DNA from: a bacterium
Lineage (GTDB): Bacteria > Electryoneota > RPQS01
Direction of reading: 5' to 3'
Assembly: GCA_026394155.1 (NCBI GenBank)
Contig: JAPKYT010000106.1
Span: 1 to 45,345, forward strand
Length of the DNA: 45,345 nt
Both the position numbers and the translations under genes were made by a program. The notes beneath the pieces are model-generated. The model was not told the DNA's origin and made no database searches. It saw only the letters and a list, made by a program, of their open reading frames with translations. Positions 33,566-42,235 of the stretch are shown here, in pieces; within the stretch, counting starts at the first letter, position 1; every line of letters starts with the position of its first letter.

Positions 33566-35833
33566 TCATGTGACTTCCTGATACTCAGGCCGGCTCGGCC
33601 CTCTCCGCTTCTTGGTGTTCGACTCCGAGCCGTAATAGTAATAGTACTGGTAGTAATGGAAGTAGTAATAGTACGACCCGTAAATCTTCTTGATGTCGAG
33701 GCCGTTCAGCACCACTCCCAAGACGGGAGAGCGAACGTTCTTCAGCAGTCCCACGGCGCGCACCACCTCACGCTTGTTGACCGTGCCCGATCCGACCACC
33801 AGCACCGTCCCGTCCACCCGCGTGGCCAGCACCGCCGCGTCCGTCACGGCAATCACCGGGGGACTGTCGAGCAGCACGTAATCGTAGCGCGAGCGCGCCA
33901 GCTCGATGAAGCGGCGCATGCTCTCGGAGGCCACCAACTCGGCCGGATTGGGCGGAATGTCGCCCGCCGTGATGACGTCCAGCTTCTCAACTTCCGTATG
34001 CTTGATCACATCATCGAAAGACAGTGAGCCGACGAGCACGTTGGTCACACCGTAGGTCTTGTCCATGGCAAAGAAGTTGTGCAGCGTCGGTCGCCGCAGA
34101 TCACTGTCCACTAACAGCACCCGCGATCCGGTCTGAGTGAGAGTAATGGCCAGATTCACCGCCGTGGTGGACTTGCCCTCCTTCGACATGGCGGAGGTGA
34201 TCATGAGCACGTGCTTGGGATGGTCAATGTCGGCGAACTGAATGTTCGTTCGCAGACTGCGGTAGGCCTCGCTCACCGGAGATTTGGGCGAGAAGCGGGT
34301 GATCATCTTGGCGTCCACCCGGTGGAGGTCCGCGTCGGTAAATTGTCGTCCCTCTTTCTTGAGGCGGCGGATGATCTGGTCGGTATAGACGAGCGGAATG
34401 GTGCCCAGAACGGTTAGCCCGATCCGTTCGAGGTCGTCGCCGGTTTTCACCGTGTCATCGAGGAACTCGAGGAAGAAAGCGATGCCTACCCCGATGGCCA
34501 GACCGAACAGCATGCTGAGCAGAATGTTCAGCTTCTTGTTGGGGCTGATGGGCTTGGTTGAAGGCTTGGCCGCGTCAATGATCTGCACGTTGGCCGACTT
34601 TCCGGCCTCGGCAATGCGAGTTTCCTCGTACTTATCGGTCAGCATGAGGTAGAGCTTCTCGTTCACTTCGCGGTCGCGCGTCAGCCGCGCCAGCACCAGA
34701 GTCTTCTGCGGCAGGCGTTCGAGCTCGTAGTCCATGTTCTGCATGACCTCGCGCAGGGCCTCGGCGCGCGCGGTCAGGGCTTTGATCTCGACGTCCGTGC
34801 TCAGCAGGTTCTCAAAGAGCTGCTGAGAGGTGCGCATGGGATCGAGCGACTGCGATCCGCCGGCCACCTTGCGCACTTCCTCGATCAGCTTGGCCTTGAT
34901 GGTCTCAAGCTCCTTTTCCAAGGCGGCGACCGTCTCGTCGGTGCCCGGACCCGGATTGGCCAAGAGCGTGGCGATGCGGGTTTGTTTCTCCGCGATCTCC
35001 TGCTGCATGGCGATGATCAGCGGGCTGGTCGCGCTGCCGATGTCTTCCAGCAGCGTCCCGCGCGCCTCGGCGGACTGCTTGCGCAGATAGTCCTGGCGGC
35101 GAAGTTGCGCGTTGAGTTCGGTCTGGGTGGTGTTGTAACGCGCGTGAAAGTCCGCCGACTGACCCACCAAGGCTGACGTTTCCTGATCGAGCGCCGAGAC
35201 CCCTTGGCTTTCCTTGTAGCTGCGTTCCACTTCCTCGGACTGGGAGAGCTGGCCGCGCACCATATCGAGCTGCTGCTCGAGAAATTGTCGGATGTCCGTG
35301 ATCTCGCCGCGCGCGGACTGCAAGGAGTACTTGTAGAACTGCTCGGCGACGGCGTTGGCCAGAAACGCGGCCTCAAAGGGCGTGTAGGCAACGACGGTAA
35401 GCTCCAGCACGTCGGTGTCCTTCTGCAAAGACACGCTGATCATGTCGCGGAGAGCATCGGCCCGGGAGTCGAAGCTGATCGGCTGGCCGCTGGGCGCGAT
35501 TTCCTGCATTAGCTCCAGCTCCGTCCGGTAGGGAGAGTCGGCCAGCGACCGGATCACGTCTTCGGCGATCATTCGGCTTTGGACAATTTCCATCGCGTTC
35601 AAGTTCCGCGTGCGGCTGGCGGGCACCGACTCGCGATCTATAAACGCATTCTCAACCCGATCTCGTACCACGATCAGCAGGGACGTGCTGGCCGCATACT
35701 GCGGGCGCATGCGATACGTCAGATACGTCACCGCTCCCACCACGGCCAGAAACGACACCACAATGATCCACCGGCCGCGGAAGAGGATGCGGAGAAACTC
35801 CGACAACTGCTGGGATATGTCTTTGCCTTCCAA
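33566..35833 (-). CDS. Polysaccharide biosynthesis tyrosine autokinase (Wzc/BY-kinase)
   Basis: A 755-residue inner-membrane protein of the Wzc type, controlling chain length and export of extracellular or capsular polysaccharide. A Wzz domain with TM1 (residues 22-40) is followed by a long periplasmic coiled coil (about 180-410) and TM2 (436-456). The cytoplasmic kinase has Walker A SAMSKEGKST (547-556), Walker A' VLLVDSDLRRP (572-582) and Walker B VLLDSPP (653-659). The C-terminus carries 12 Tyr within residues 718-734, the autophosphorylation cluster. It starts at TTG 35833 with GAGG upstream, 14 nt after the preceding gene. No glycosyltransferase or Wza gene is nearby. Confidence 0.94.
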   Translation of the reverse strand: MEGKDISQQLSEFLRILFRGRWIIVVSFLAVVGAVTYLTYRMRPQYAASTSLLIVVRDRVENAFIDRESVPASRTRNLNAMEIVQSRMIAEDVIRSLADSPYRTELELMQEIAPSGQPISFDSRADALRDMISVSLQKDTDVLELTVVAYTPFEAAFLANAVAEQFYKYSLQSARGEITDIRQFLEQQLDMVRGQLSQSEEVERSYKESQGVSALDQETSALVGQSADFHARYNTTQTELNAQLRRQDYLRKQSAEARGTLLEDIGSATSPLIIAMQQEIAEKQTRIATLLANPGPGTDETVAALEKELETIKAKLIEEVRKVAGGSQSLDPMRTSQQLFENLLSTDVEIKALTARAEALREVMQNMDYELERLPQKTLVLARLTRDREVNEKLYLMLTDKYEETRIAEAGKSANVQIIDAAKPSTKPISPNKKLNILLSMLFGLAIGVGIAFFLEFLDDTVKTGDDLERIGLTVLGTIPLVYTDQIIRRLKKEGRQFTDADLHRVDAKMITRFSPKSPVSEAYRSLRTNIQFADIDHPKHVLMITSAMSKEGKSTTAVNLAITLTQTGSRVLLVDSDLRRPTLHNFFAMDKTYGVTNVLVGSLSFDDVIKHTEVEKLDVITAGDIPPNPAELVASESMRRFIELARSRYDYVLLDSPPVIAVTDAAVLATRVDGTVLVVGSGTVNKREVVRAVGLLKNVRSPVLGVVLNGLDIKKIYGSYYYYFHYYQYYYYYGSESNTKKRRGPSRPEYQEVT

Positions 35834-35847
35834 ATGCGCCTCGCCAG

Positions 35848-36978
35848 TTACCTACCGACCTTCTTCACCTCCCCCGCCGCCCCGGGCGGCGCGGGTGAAG
35901 CACCCTTCATTTCAGCCGCCATCCGGTCCGTATCGTGAAACGTGAGCCCCAGTTTCCAGAAGAAGATGAGTCCCAGCGCCGTCAGGGGAACATAGTTCAG
36001 CGCGTGCAATAGAATGGCAAACCCCGCCGCGCGATCACCGGGAACACCGAAGAGGCTAAGTCCCAACACCGTGAGTCCGTGATAGGTTCCCACGGCTCCC
36101 GGCGCGCCGGGAATGACGAACCCCAGCGTGGTAATCATCAACGTTACCAGCACCGCGCCCAACGGGTTCCGGTCAATGGCCTCGATGCCCGCATCCATAA
36201 ATCCCAGCGACCGGAGCACCAGATAATTCATGGCCGCATACATGGCCCACAGGGCGAGCGAGCTGACCACCAATCCCAGATGATGCTCGGAACGGCGAAT
36301 GACCTCGAAACCCGAGGTGAATCTCTCGATAAGCGTCATCAGAGCCGCGCCGAGCTTTCGGGGCAGCACCCCCATCAGGCGACGAACCATTTCCAGAGCC
36401 CGGGTGCGGTCCACCGCCAGCCAAACCAGAAACGCGGTGACGGCGAGCACGGTTCCCGCGGTGGCGTAGGCCGCGTTTTTCAGCCAGCCGGGCAGCGGGA
36501 ACAACAGCAGCGTCAGCATCAGATACGGGACCATGAACAGCAAATCCGTCACCCGTTCCAGCACGACGTTGCCGAAGGCCGCACTGCGCGACAACCCCGA
36601 AATCCGGTAGACCACGTGCGCGCGGTAGAGTTCCCCCATGCGCAGCGGCAGCAGGTTGTTGGCCATGTAACCGATGGACATGGCCGCGAACACTCCGCCG
36701 TAGCGAATTCGCACCAGCGGCGCGAGCATCACCTGCCAACGCCACGCCCGCAAGGCCAGCGACGCGAAAAAGAGAATCCCCGCCAGACCGATAGGCACCC
36801 AATCGGCCGTGGTGAGCACCCGGCCCAGCTCGGCCACATTGAAGCGCGGGCGCCCGAAAAGCGCCTGCACCACGCCCGCGTCGCCGCCCACCAGATCGCC
36901 GATGCGCGGCACAAAGAACGTCAGATAGAGAAAGAACAGGCTGAGGGCGAAACCGAGCACCAGGCGTAATCCGCGCAT
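35848..36978 (-). CDS. Integral-membrane protein of the UPF0104/LPG-synthase-TM family
   Basis: A 376-residue inner-membrane protein with about eight to nine helices. It matches the flippase-like or lysylphosphatidylglycerol-synthase TM family (formerly UPF0104): YMANNLLPLRMGELYRAHVV is the typical first signature, AFGNVVLERVTDLLFM the second, and PGAPGAVGTYHGLTVLGL the third. The soluble aminoacyl-transfer domain is absent, so lysinylation of lipids is not implied. It lies between a lolA-like gene (7 nt upstream) and the tyrosine autokinase (14 nt downstream), suggesting a role in envelope lipid or glycan handling. Confidence 0.86.
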   Translation of the reverse strand: MRGLRLVLGFALSLFFLYLTFFVPRIGDLVGGDAGVVQALFGRPRFNVAELGRVLTTADWVPIGLAGILFFASLALRAWRWQVMLAPLVRIRYGGVFAAMSIGYMANNLLPLRMGELYRAHVVYRISGLSRSAAFGNVVLERVTDLLFMVPYLMLTLLLFPLPGWLKNAAYATAGTVLAVTAFLVWLAVDRTRALEMVRRLMGVLPRKLGAALMTLIERFTSGFEVIRRSEHHLGLVVSSLALWAMYAAMNYLVLRSLGFMDAGIEAIDRNPLGAVLVTLMITTLGFVIPGAPGAVGTYHGLTVLGLSLFGVPGDRAAGFAILLHALNYVPLTALGLIFFWKLGLTFHDTDRMAAEMKGASPAPPGAAGEVKKVGR

Positions 36979-36985
36979 AAGGGTT

Positions 36986-37612
36986 CTACCTGCCTTGCCC
37001 GGCGCCGCGAAAATCCATCACGTTCTCGGGCGGCACATTCGGAGGAGAAAACAGCGAACTGTCTATGCGGACATTCTCGCGCCACGTCACGAGGCGGTAG
37101 CGCAGCGATTGTCCGTCGGGTGACACAAACTCCAGAGCATCGGGACGCAACGATCCCGCCGCGAACTCCAGCGCCGCTTCGCCGCCCATGGCCGGATCGG
37201 TGGGTTGCAGATGCAGAACGCGCCGGCCGCCGGCCGTCTCTTCAAGCGTGTGCGCGCGAAAACTCTGGCGCAAGTTAAAAAGCATTTCGTCCGGCAGCCA
37301 CGCACTTTGATCGTCGCGAACGTCCTCGCGAATCAGCGTGTTCTGAGTTTTCAGATAGCGCCAGCGCTCCGCGCCCACTTCGCACAAAGACCACTCCGGC
37401 GTGTCGTGAAAAAAGCGCTCCGGCTTGACCCACAGCAGACGGCCGGCAAGCTGCTGGCCTTCCACCGCCTCGCCTTCCGCTTGGTACAGGATTTCCAGTG
37501 ACTTGAGCGCGTGCAAACGCTGTTCCAGAGCGGAGTAAAGTTCTTCGGCGGGAGCCACCGCGAACGACGGCAATGCCGCCAGCAAGAGAGCGGCGAGGAC
37601 GCTACTTCTCAT
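36986..37612 (-). CDS. LolA-like outer-membrane lipoprotein carrier protein
   Basis: A 208-residue periplasmic protein. A signal peptide (SSVLAALLLAALPSFA) is followed by a LolA-type sequence: EELYSALEQRLHALKSLEILYQAEG, then the beta-sheet part GRLLWVKPERFFHDTPEWSLCEVG. It ends with PPNVPPENVMDFRG, close to the family pattern F-x-x-P-x-G-V-x-V-I. LolA carries lipoproteins from the inner to the outer membrane. I chose ATG 37612, which overlaps the ftsK stop by 11 nt; the longer frame lies in ftsK. Confidence 0.8.
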   Translation of the reverse strand: MRSSVLAALLLAALPSFAVAPAEELYSALEQRLHALKSLEILYQAEGEAVEGQQLAGRLLWVKPERFFHDTPEWSLCEVGAERWRYLKTQNTLIREDVRDDQSAWLPDEMLFNLRQSFRAHTLEETAGGRRVLHLQPTDPAMGGEAALEFAAGSLRPDALEFVSPDGQSLRYRLVTWRENVRIDSSLFSPPNVPPENVMDFRGAGQGR

Positions 37613-39872
37613 GAGTCGTGTCAAAATACCGCTCGTCCACCAGCACCGCGCGCGCTTTGGAGCCGTCAAAGGGACCGACCACGCCGGCCCGTTCCAGTTG
37701 GTCAATCAGCCGCGCCGCCCGGCTGTAGCCGACCTTCAACCGGCGTTGCAGAATGGAAACACTGCCCTGCCCGGTGCGCACAACGATCTTTGCCGCCTCT
37801 AAGAAGAACGGATCGCGGTCGTTGGGATCCAGCAGAAGCGGGGAGGTCCCCGACAGATCCTCTTCCTCCATGGGGAGCACCAGCTTGGCGCGGGGCGGCC
37901 GTTGTTTGCAAATGTGCGAGATGAGCCGCGAGATTTCCGCCGAGGTGAGCAATGCTCCCTGCAGGCGAATGGGCGCCGGCTCCTCGGGATGCTGAAAGAG
38001 CATGTCGCCTTGTCCAAGCAGCATCTCCGCGCCGTTCGTGTCAAGAATGGTGCGCGAGTCCACCTTCATGGCCACCCGAAAGGCGATGCGCGCCGGGAAA
38101 TTAGCCTTGATGACGCCGGTGATAACGTCCACCGACGGACGCTGCGTGGCGACGATGAGATGAATGCCGACGGCGCGCGCCAGTTGCGCCAGACGCGCGA
38201 TGGGCTCTTCCACTTCGCGCTGCGCGGTGGTCATGAGGTCAGCGAGTTCGTCAATCACCACCACGATGAAAGGCAGCGGGCGCTCGTTGTTTTCCCCGGG
38301 GTCGTCGCGCACGATCCCGTTGTACTCGGCCAGATGCCGCGCGCCGCGCTCGGCCAGCAAGTCGTAGCGGCGCTCCATTTCCACCAGACAACTGTTGAGC
38401 ACTTTCACCGCCTCGTCGGGCCGCGTGATGACGTATTCCGAAAGATCGGGACGGTGCGTGATGTGGTGATTGCGCAGCTCGTTGTAAGCCGCGAGCTCGA
38501 GCTTCTTGGGATCAATCAACACGAACTGAATGTCTTCGGGGGTCGCGCGCAGGAGAATCGAAGCAATGATGGTGTTTATGCACACCGACTTGCCGCTGCC
38601 GGTGGTTCCGGCGATGAGCAGATGCGGCAAGGTGCCCAGATCGCAGACGAAGATGTCGCCCGATACGGTGCGGCCCAAGGCGATGGTCAGCTTCGAGTCG
38701 GACGACTGATAAGCGGGGGATTCGGCCACTTCGCGGAACGTCACTATGGCCGGCTTGATGTTCGCCATTTCCACACCCACCGCGGCCACGCCGGGAATGG
38801 GAGCGAGAATGCGCAAGCCGCGGGCCCGCAACGCAAGGGCAATGTCATCGGCCAGAGCCTCAATGCGCGAGACCTTCACTCCCGGCGCGGGCTCCAAATC
38901 GAAACGCGTGATCACCGGACCGGGATTGACGCGCACCACGCGGGCCTGCACGCCGAAGGTCGCCAGCGTCTTTTCCAACAGCTCGGAGTTGCGCTGCTGT
39001 TCCTCCGGCGACATGCCGGATTCCTGTCCCGACTTGGGCGGATTGAACAAATCGAGCGGCGGAAAAACGTAGCCGGTTTGATCTTCGATTTGAATGGCGA
39101 TCTGCGACGCGGGCTGCGGCTTCCCGCGCCGCGACACCAATCGTCCCAACTTGCGAAGGCCGCTTCTGCCCGCCTCCTCCTCTGCAGCGGGCGCCGTTTC
39201 GAGTGACTCCGTGTCCGTCGTCAACGCGGTTTCGGCATCGGGCTCGTCAGCCGGCTTTTCCTTCCGCGTACGAAAGCGCGGCAGACTCACATCGGATACG
39301 CGGTCAATAGTCTTGCTCACGCCACGCTCGAACCAGCCCGTGAATCCCGCCACCGAAAAGGCCAGCCCCACGATGAGAATGAACAGCAAAAGAACCACCG
39401 CGCCGGTGTGACCGAGCAGAATCGTGAGGTTCGCCGACGCCCACGCGCCGAACTGACCGGAGTGCGGATAGTAGTCCACCTGCTTCAGACCCGGCCAGAT
39501 ATCACCGGCAAGTCCGAAGAAAGTGGACAGCCAGAGAGCGAACACGAGCACCCAAACCGAAAGCTCGAATGGCCTTTGCCAGTGCAACCGTCGCAGGAGT
39601 GTCCAGCCCCAAATACCGATCACCAGAGCGACGGCGAAGGCCGCCCACCGGCCCAAGAAAAACGGTCCCAGCGTGTACGCGAGAATGGCGCCCAACTGGC
39701 CGATCCAGTTGCCGTAGTGAGCCTCATCGGTGGCGGGCCAATCGGAAGCCGACCAGCTCACCAAGGCGAGAAACACCAGCAGGGCCAGCGCCAGAAGCGC
39801 CAGACCCCAGAGGAAGGAGGCCGACGGAACGGACTCAGGCCGCGCCGGTCGCGAGCTCGAGCGGACTGCCAT
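37602..39872 (-). CDS. ftsK: DNA translocase FtsK (SpoIIIE family)
   Basis: A 756-residue septal motor that pumps chromosome ends into the right daughter cell and activates XerCD dimer resolution. Four N-terminal membrane helices (about 20-180) and an acidic linker (205-240) precede the motor. Walker A is GTTGSGKS (422-429), and Walker B is FIVVVIDELADLM. The wing-helix gamma domain at the C-terminus (ILQRRLKVGYSRAARLIDQLERAGVVGPFDG, given in part) recognises polar KOPS-like sites. The start ATG 39872 overlaps comB by 38 nt and the stop overlaps lolA by 11 nt. Confidence 0.96.
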   Translation of the reverse strand: MAVRSSSRPARPESVPSASFLWGLALLALALLVFLALVSWSASDWPATDEAHYGNWIGQLGAILAYTLGPFFLGRWAAFAVALVIGIWGWTLLRRLHWQRPFELSVWVLVFALWLSTFFGLAGDIWPGLKQVDYYPHSGQFGAWASANLTILLGHTGAVVLLLFILIVGLAFSVAGFTGWFERGVSKTIDRVSDVSLPRFRTRKEKPADEPDAETALTTDTESLETAPAAEEEAGRSGLRKLGRLVSRRGKPQPASQIAIQIEDQTGYVFPPLDLFNPPKSGQESGMSPEEQQRNSELLEKTLATFGVQARVVRVNPGPVITRFDLEPAPGVKVSRIEALADDIALALRARGLRILAPIPGVAAVGVEMANIKPAIVTFREVAESPAYQSSDSKLTIALGRTVSGDIFVCDLGTLPHLLIAGTTGSGKSVCINTIIASILLRATPEDIQFVLIDPKKLELAAYNELRNHHITHRPDLSEYVITRPDEAVKVLNSCLVEMERRYDLLAERGARHLAEYNGIVRDDPGENNERPLPFIVVVIDELADLMTTAQREVEEPIARLAQLARAVGIHLIVATQRPSVDVITGVIKANFPARIAFRVAMKVDSRTILDTNGAEMLLGQGDMLFQHPEEPAPIRLQGALLTSAEISRLISHICKQRPPRAKLVLPMEEEDLSGTSPLLLDPNDRDPFFLEAAKIVVRTGQGSVSILQRRLKVGYSRAARLIDQLERAGVVGPFDGSKARAVLVDERYFDTTHEK

Positions 39873-40608
39873 CGGGTTTGAACCCTCGAATCTTCCCTTC
39901 GATCAACATCGGGACCACGGGATGGGTGTCCATGCACGCGCAGAATTCAATGTCCTCTTCCGCGCCCAAAGACAGAAGGTACTTGCCGTGCTCGCAGCTC
40001 TTGAGCAGGCTGGTGAGGCTGCCGTCGAAATGGCGGTGCAACAGCGCGGCGGCGCGGGCACCGTCGTTGAGAATCACGCTGCGTTTGAAACGCGTCTCCA
40101 GCGCGACCACGAACTTGCCGCCGCAGACGAAATCCTCGATGGCGAAATGCCCTTCCTTGCCGGCGCAGACCACGACCACCGGCCTGCGGTCTTCGTGCAG
40201 CCGTCTCAGCACCGCGCCGAAGTTGTTGTAGCCACCCACATACACGCGGTCCGCGAGGCGCGCGCGCAGCACCGCCGCCGGCCCGTTGGTCGAGGAAAAA
40301 ATGAGAATGCGGCCGGCCACGCGCTCGGGGGCGTATTCATAGGGAGAATTGCCGAGATCGAAGCCGTCAATCTTGCGGCCCTCGCGCTCGCCGCAGAGCA
40401 GGCTCATGCCGCGGCCCACGCGCGAGGCCAGTTCGCCCGCCTCGGCCGGAGTCAGCACCGGGATGATCTCGCGCGCCCCGCTCATCAGGCCGCTGACGAT
40501 GCTGGACGACGAGCGCAACACGTCAATGACCACCACCGCGCAGCCGCGCAGTTCATCCTCGGCGACTTCGCGCGGGGTGGCGAAAAGTTTGACTTCGAGC
40601 GGAGACAT
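39835..40608 (-). CDS. comB: 2-phosphosulfolactate phosphatase (ComB family)
   Basis: A 257-residue predicted Mg-dependent phosphatase of the ComB fold, which in methanogens releases sulfolactate during coenzyme M synthesis. Bacterial members are widespread without the rest of that pathway. Motifs: VVVIDVLRSSSSI (near residue 30), GNSPYEYAPE, IFSSTNGPAAVL and the CAGKEGHFAIEDFVCGG block containing conserved acidic residues. ATG 40608 gives the usual short N-terminus; a GTG at 40632 is possible. Its 3' end overlaps the ftsK start, so the two are coupled. In this lineage the true substrate is uncertain. Confidence 0.88.
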   Translation of the reverse strand: MSPLEVKLFATPREVAEDELRGCAVVVIDVLRSSSSIVSGLMSGAREIIPVLTPAEAGELASRVGRGMSLLCGEREGRKIDGFDLGNSPYEYAPERVAGRILIFSSTNGPAAVLRARLADRVYVGGYNNFGAVLRRLHEDRRPVVVVCAGKEGHFAIEDFVCGGKFVVALETRFKRSVILNDGARAAALLHRHFDGSLTSLLKSCEHGKYLLSLGAEEDIEFCACMDTHPVVPMLIEGKIRGFKPDGSPLELATGAA

Positions 40609-40664
40609 CAGTGCCGTCGTGTTGTCTTTCACAGATGGTCTTGCTTGCGCTCAACAGGGCGCTT

Positions 40665-40698
40665 TGCCATGTTCACCTTGCATTCCGACAGCATGGCA
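40665..40698 (-). other. Inverted repeat downstream of the accessory cassette
   Basis: TGCCATG (40665-40671) and CATGGCA (40692-40698), 7-bp arms around 20 nt, lie just after the last cassette gene and before comB. There is no T-run, so it may be a weak terminator or chance. Confidence 0.3.
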
Positions 40699-40727
40699 TC
40701 TTGTTGGTTCAGTGCCAAGGGATGTCA

Positions 40728-41141
40728 TCAAAGAGTCGCCTGAAATAGCTCGGCCTGCGGGAGGCCTATCTGCTTCGCCACCATCTTCCAGCTACCCAAC
40801 ACCTCACCGTTTACTCTAAACTGTGCTTTCAAATCCCCCGGCATAGGTACTACCAGTGCGTGCACAACCATTATCAGCCGGCAACGCAGCTTGTCTTCGA
40901 AATCGATACCGACATCTAGCCTTCCGAGCTCAGTGTCACCAAGCATGAAGTGCAGAGAGCCCGCAGTTTGCGCGGTATCGTCTCGTTGTCTTTCAACCAT
41001 CACAACTGTCGACAACTTAGCTATGGCTATCGGGAAGTGTTGAGACACAATCTCCTCGATCGTATTGATCATAGAAATCGTGTTTGTGGCTGCGTCCCGG
41101 ATGATAGTCTCAGCGCACACCATTAGTTGACACATAATCAT
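40728..41141 (-). CDS. Hypothetical protein resembling DUF6941 (third cassette gene)
   Basis: A 137-residue soluble protein with no signal peptide or membrane helix. Its outline, MCQLMVCAETIIRDAATNT followed by SMINTIEEIVSQHFPIAI and a run of beta strands with GRLDVGIDFEDKLRC, recalls DUF6941-type proteins, whose function is not known to me. A pattern of alternating strands ending VLGSWKMVAKQIG suggests a compact beta-sandwich. The start overlaps the upstream stop by 1 nt (TAATG), so translation is coupled. The low-GC codon choice differs from flanking genes. Assignment to the family is from memory and only moderate. Confidence 0.6.
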   Translation of the reverse strand: MIMCQLMVCAETIIRDAATNTISMINTIEEIVSQHFPIAIAKLSTVVMVERQRDDTAQTAGSLHFMLGDTELGRLDVGIDFEDKLRCRLIMVVHALVVPMPGDLKAQFRVNGEVLGSWKMVAKQIGLPQAELFQATL

Positions 41142-41641
41142 TAGTCGAAGTCCTTCCTGACGATTACTGTTGGGACACTGTCTGGGGCATGATACCTAAA
41201 ATCATCTCGGCGAAACGGCTTGCAAGCTCTCGTTTCCATGCTATCAGCCGCGCCGCGGATCTGCCTTTGTTCGAGAGGTTTGATGGGAAGTCTCGTGTCG
41301 AAAGACGTACCGACGACCCGTGATTGTCGCCACAAACTGACAATATGAGGAATCCAGGTCAGGTTTTCGCCCCTCAAGTTATGGAGAACTTCGGCAGATT
41401 GTTGCGACGCCTGCAGAGTGAGAGCCACGACAGCAGCGTATGCCGCCACCACCTCGTGCATGTCAGGACTTGGATCTCTGTCAACTGCCTCAACAAAAGA
41501 TGCGAGTTCCACGGAAGGAGTATCTCGGGCAAGTTCTATTACAGCATCATTTGCTCGAAACTTCTTCATCAGATATGACGGGGTGTTGGCGAAGAGATAA
41601 TCTACCAACAGCCCGTGCAAAGGCCATGTCACAGTACTCAT
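41141..41641 (-). CDS. Hypothetical protein, middle gene of the cassette
   Basis: A 166-residue soluble protein that I do not recognise. It has no signal peptide, membrane helix or known catalytic motif. Residues 30-90 look helical (LARDTPSVELASFVEAVDRD then MHEVVAAYAAVVALTLQAS), resembling a HEAT-like or TPR-like repeat pair. The C-terminus is basic and Arg-rich. ATG 41641 overlaps the stop of the upstream amidase-like gene by 4 nt (ATGA), and its own stop overlaps the third gene by 1 nt. Being locked between two partners suggests a shared role, perhaps as an adaptor or immunity-type partner; that is inference. Confidence 0.6.
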   Translation of the reverse strand: MSTVTWPLHGLLVDYLFANTPSYLMKKFRANDAVIELARDTPSVELASFVEAVDRDPSPDMHEVVAAYAAVVALTLQASQQSAEVLHNLRGENLTWIPHIVSLWRQSRVVGTSFDTRLPIKPLEQRQIRGAADSMETRACKPFRRDDFRYHAPDSVPTVIVRKDFD

Positions 41642-42132
41642 CCTCTCACTCTATAGTATCGGAGATCACAGGGCTCATACGGGCAGACATTTGCAGAGTG
41701 AATCACCTCTTTCCATTTTCCCCACTTACTGTACACTTTCGGCATGTTGTAAGTTTCCCTCGAAGGTGGGGTAACGACAATGGCGGAATGCTCTATATCT
41801 CCCGCCGAAGATATGTAGAGGACAACATCTCCAGGAAGCACCTTGTCAACGCCGACTCTGTCGTAGCCATCGTCGTCAAGAATGGCCCGTATAGCATCGT
41901 TGTCAATAATGCGGGTACGCCGCGCGGCAAAGGACATGCCATGGCAGTTGTACCGTAAACATGGTCCTGTTCGCACCTCTACCGCCGACCCGTAGCTCCT
42001 CTCGTAATGCTGTCCCTCGAGCCTCTCTAACCCGCTTATCTCGGCCCTCTGCTCGTTGGCGACTGGTCGACCCTTCGCGGTGTCCAACCTAACCGCCTGT
42101 GAAGGCGTTGGCGTGAAGAAACATGCCATCAT
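41638..42132 (-). CDS. Papain-like (NlpC/P60-type) amidase or peptidase, first cassette gene
   Basis: A 164-residue protein with the ordered signature of NlpC/P60-like cysteine hydrolases. A nucleophile Cys63 lies in RYNCHGMSFAARR at the start of a helix, GDVVLY (101-106) is the usual strand after it, and His115 lies in EHSAIVV. A further His145 follows SKWG (135-138). Such enzymes cut peptidoglycan peptides or other amide bonds. The first 14 residues contain a weak hydrophobic stretch but no clear signal peptide, so the target may be cytoplasmic. ATG 42132 is used; a second ATG follows at once. Two small genes downstream overlap it. Confidence 0.65.
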   Translation of the reverse strand: MMACFFTPTPSQAVRLDTAKGRPVANEQRAEISGLERLEGQHYERSYGSAVEVRTGPCLRYNCHGMSFAARRTRIIDNDAIRAILDDDGYDRVGVDKVLPGDVVLYISSAGDIEHSAIVVTPPSRETYNMPKVYSKWGKWKEVIHSANVCPYEPCDLRYYRVRG

Positions 42133-42184
42133 GATTCGCCGTTATTGTGCCTGTCTCATTGTGCGGCACACGTGCCAAACGGGG

Positions 42185-42225
42185 CAACCGGCTGGCCCAG
42201 AATGGCACTACTTGCTCGCCGGTTG
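42185..42225 (-). other. Inverted repeat between gcvT and the cassette
   Basis: CAACCGGC (42185-42192) and GCCGGTTG (42218-42225), 8-bp arms with a 25-nt spacer, lie 10 nt after the gcvT stop. It could act as a weak gcvT terminator or mark the cassette boundary; there is no T-run. Confidence 0.35.
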
Positions 42226-42235
42226 ACTGGGTTGA

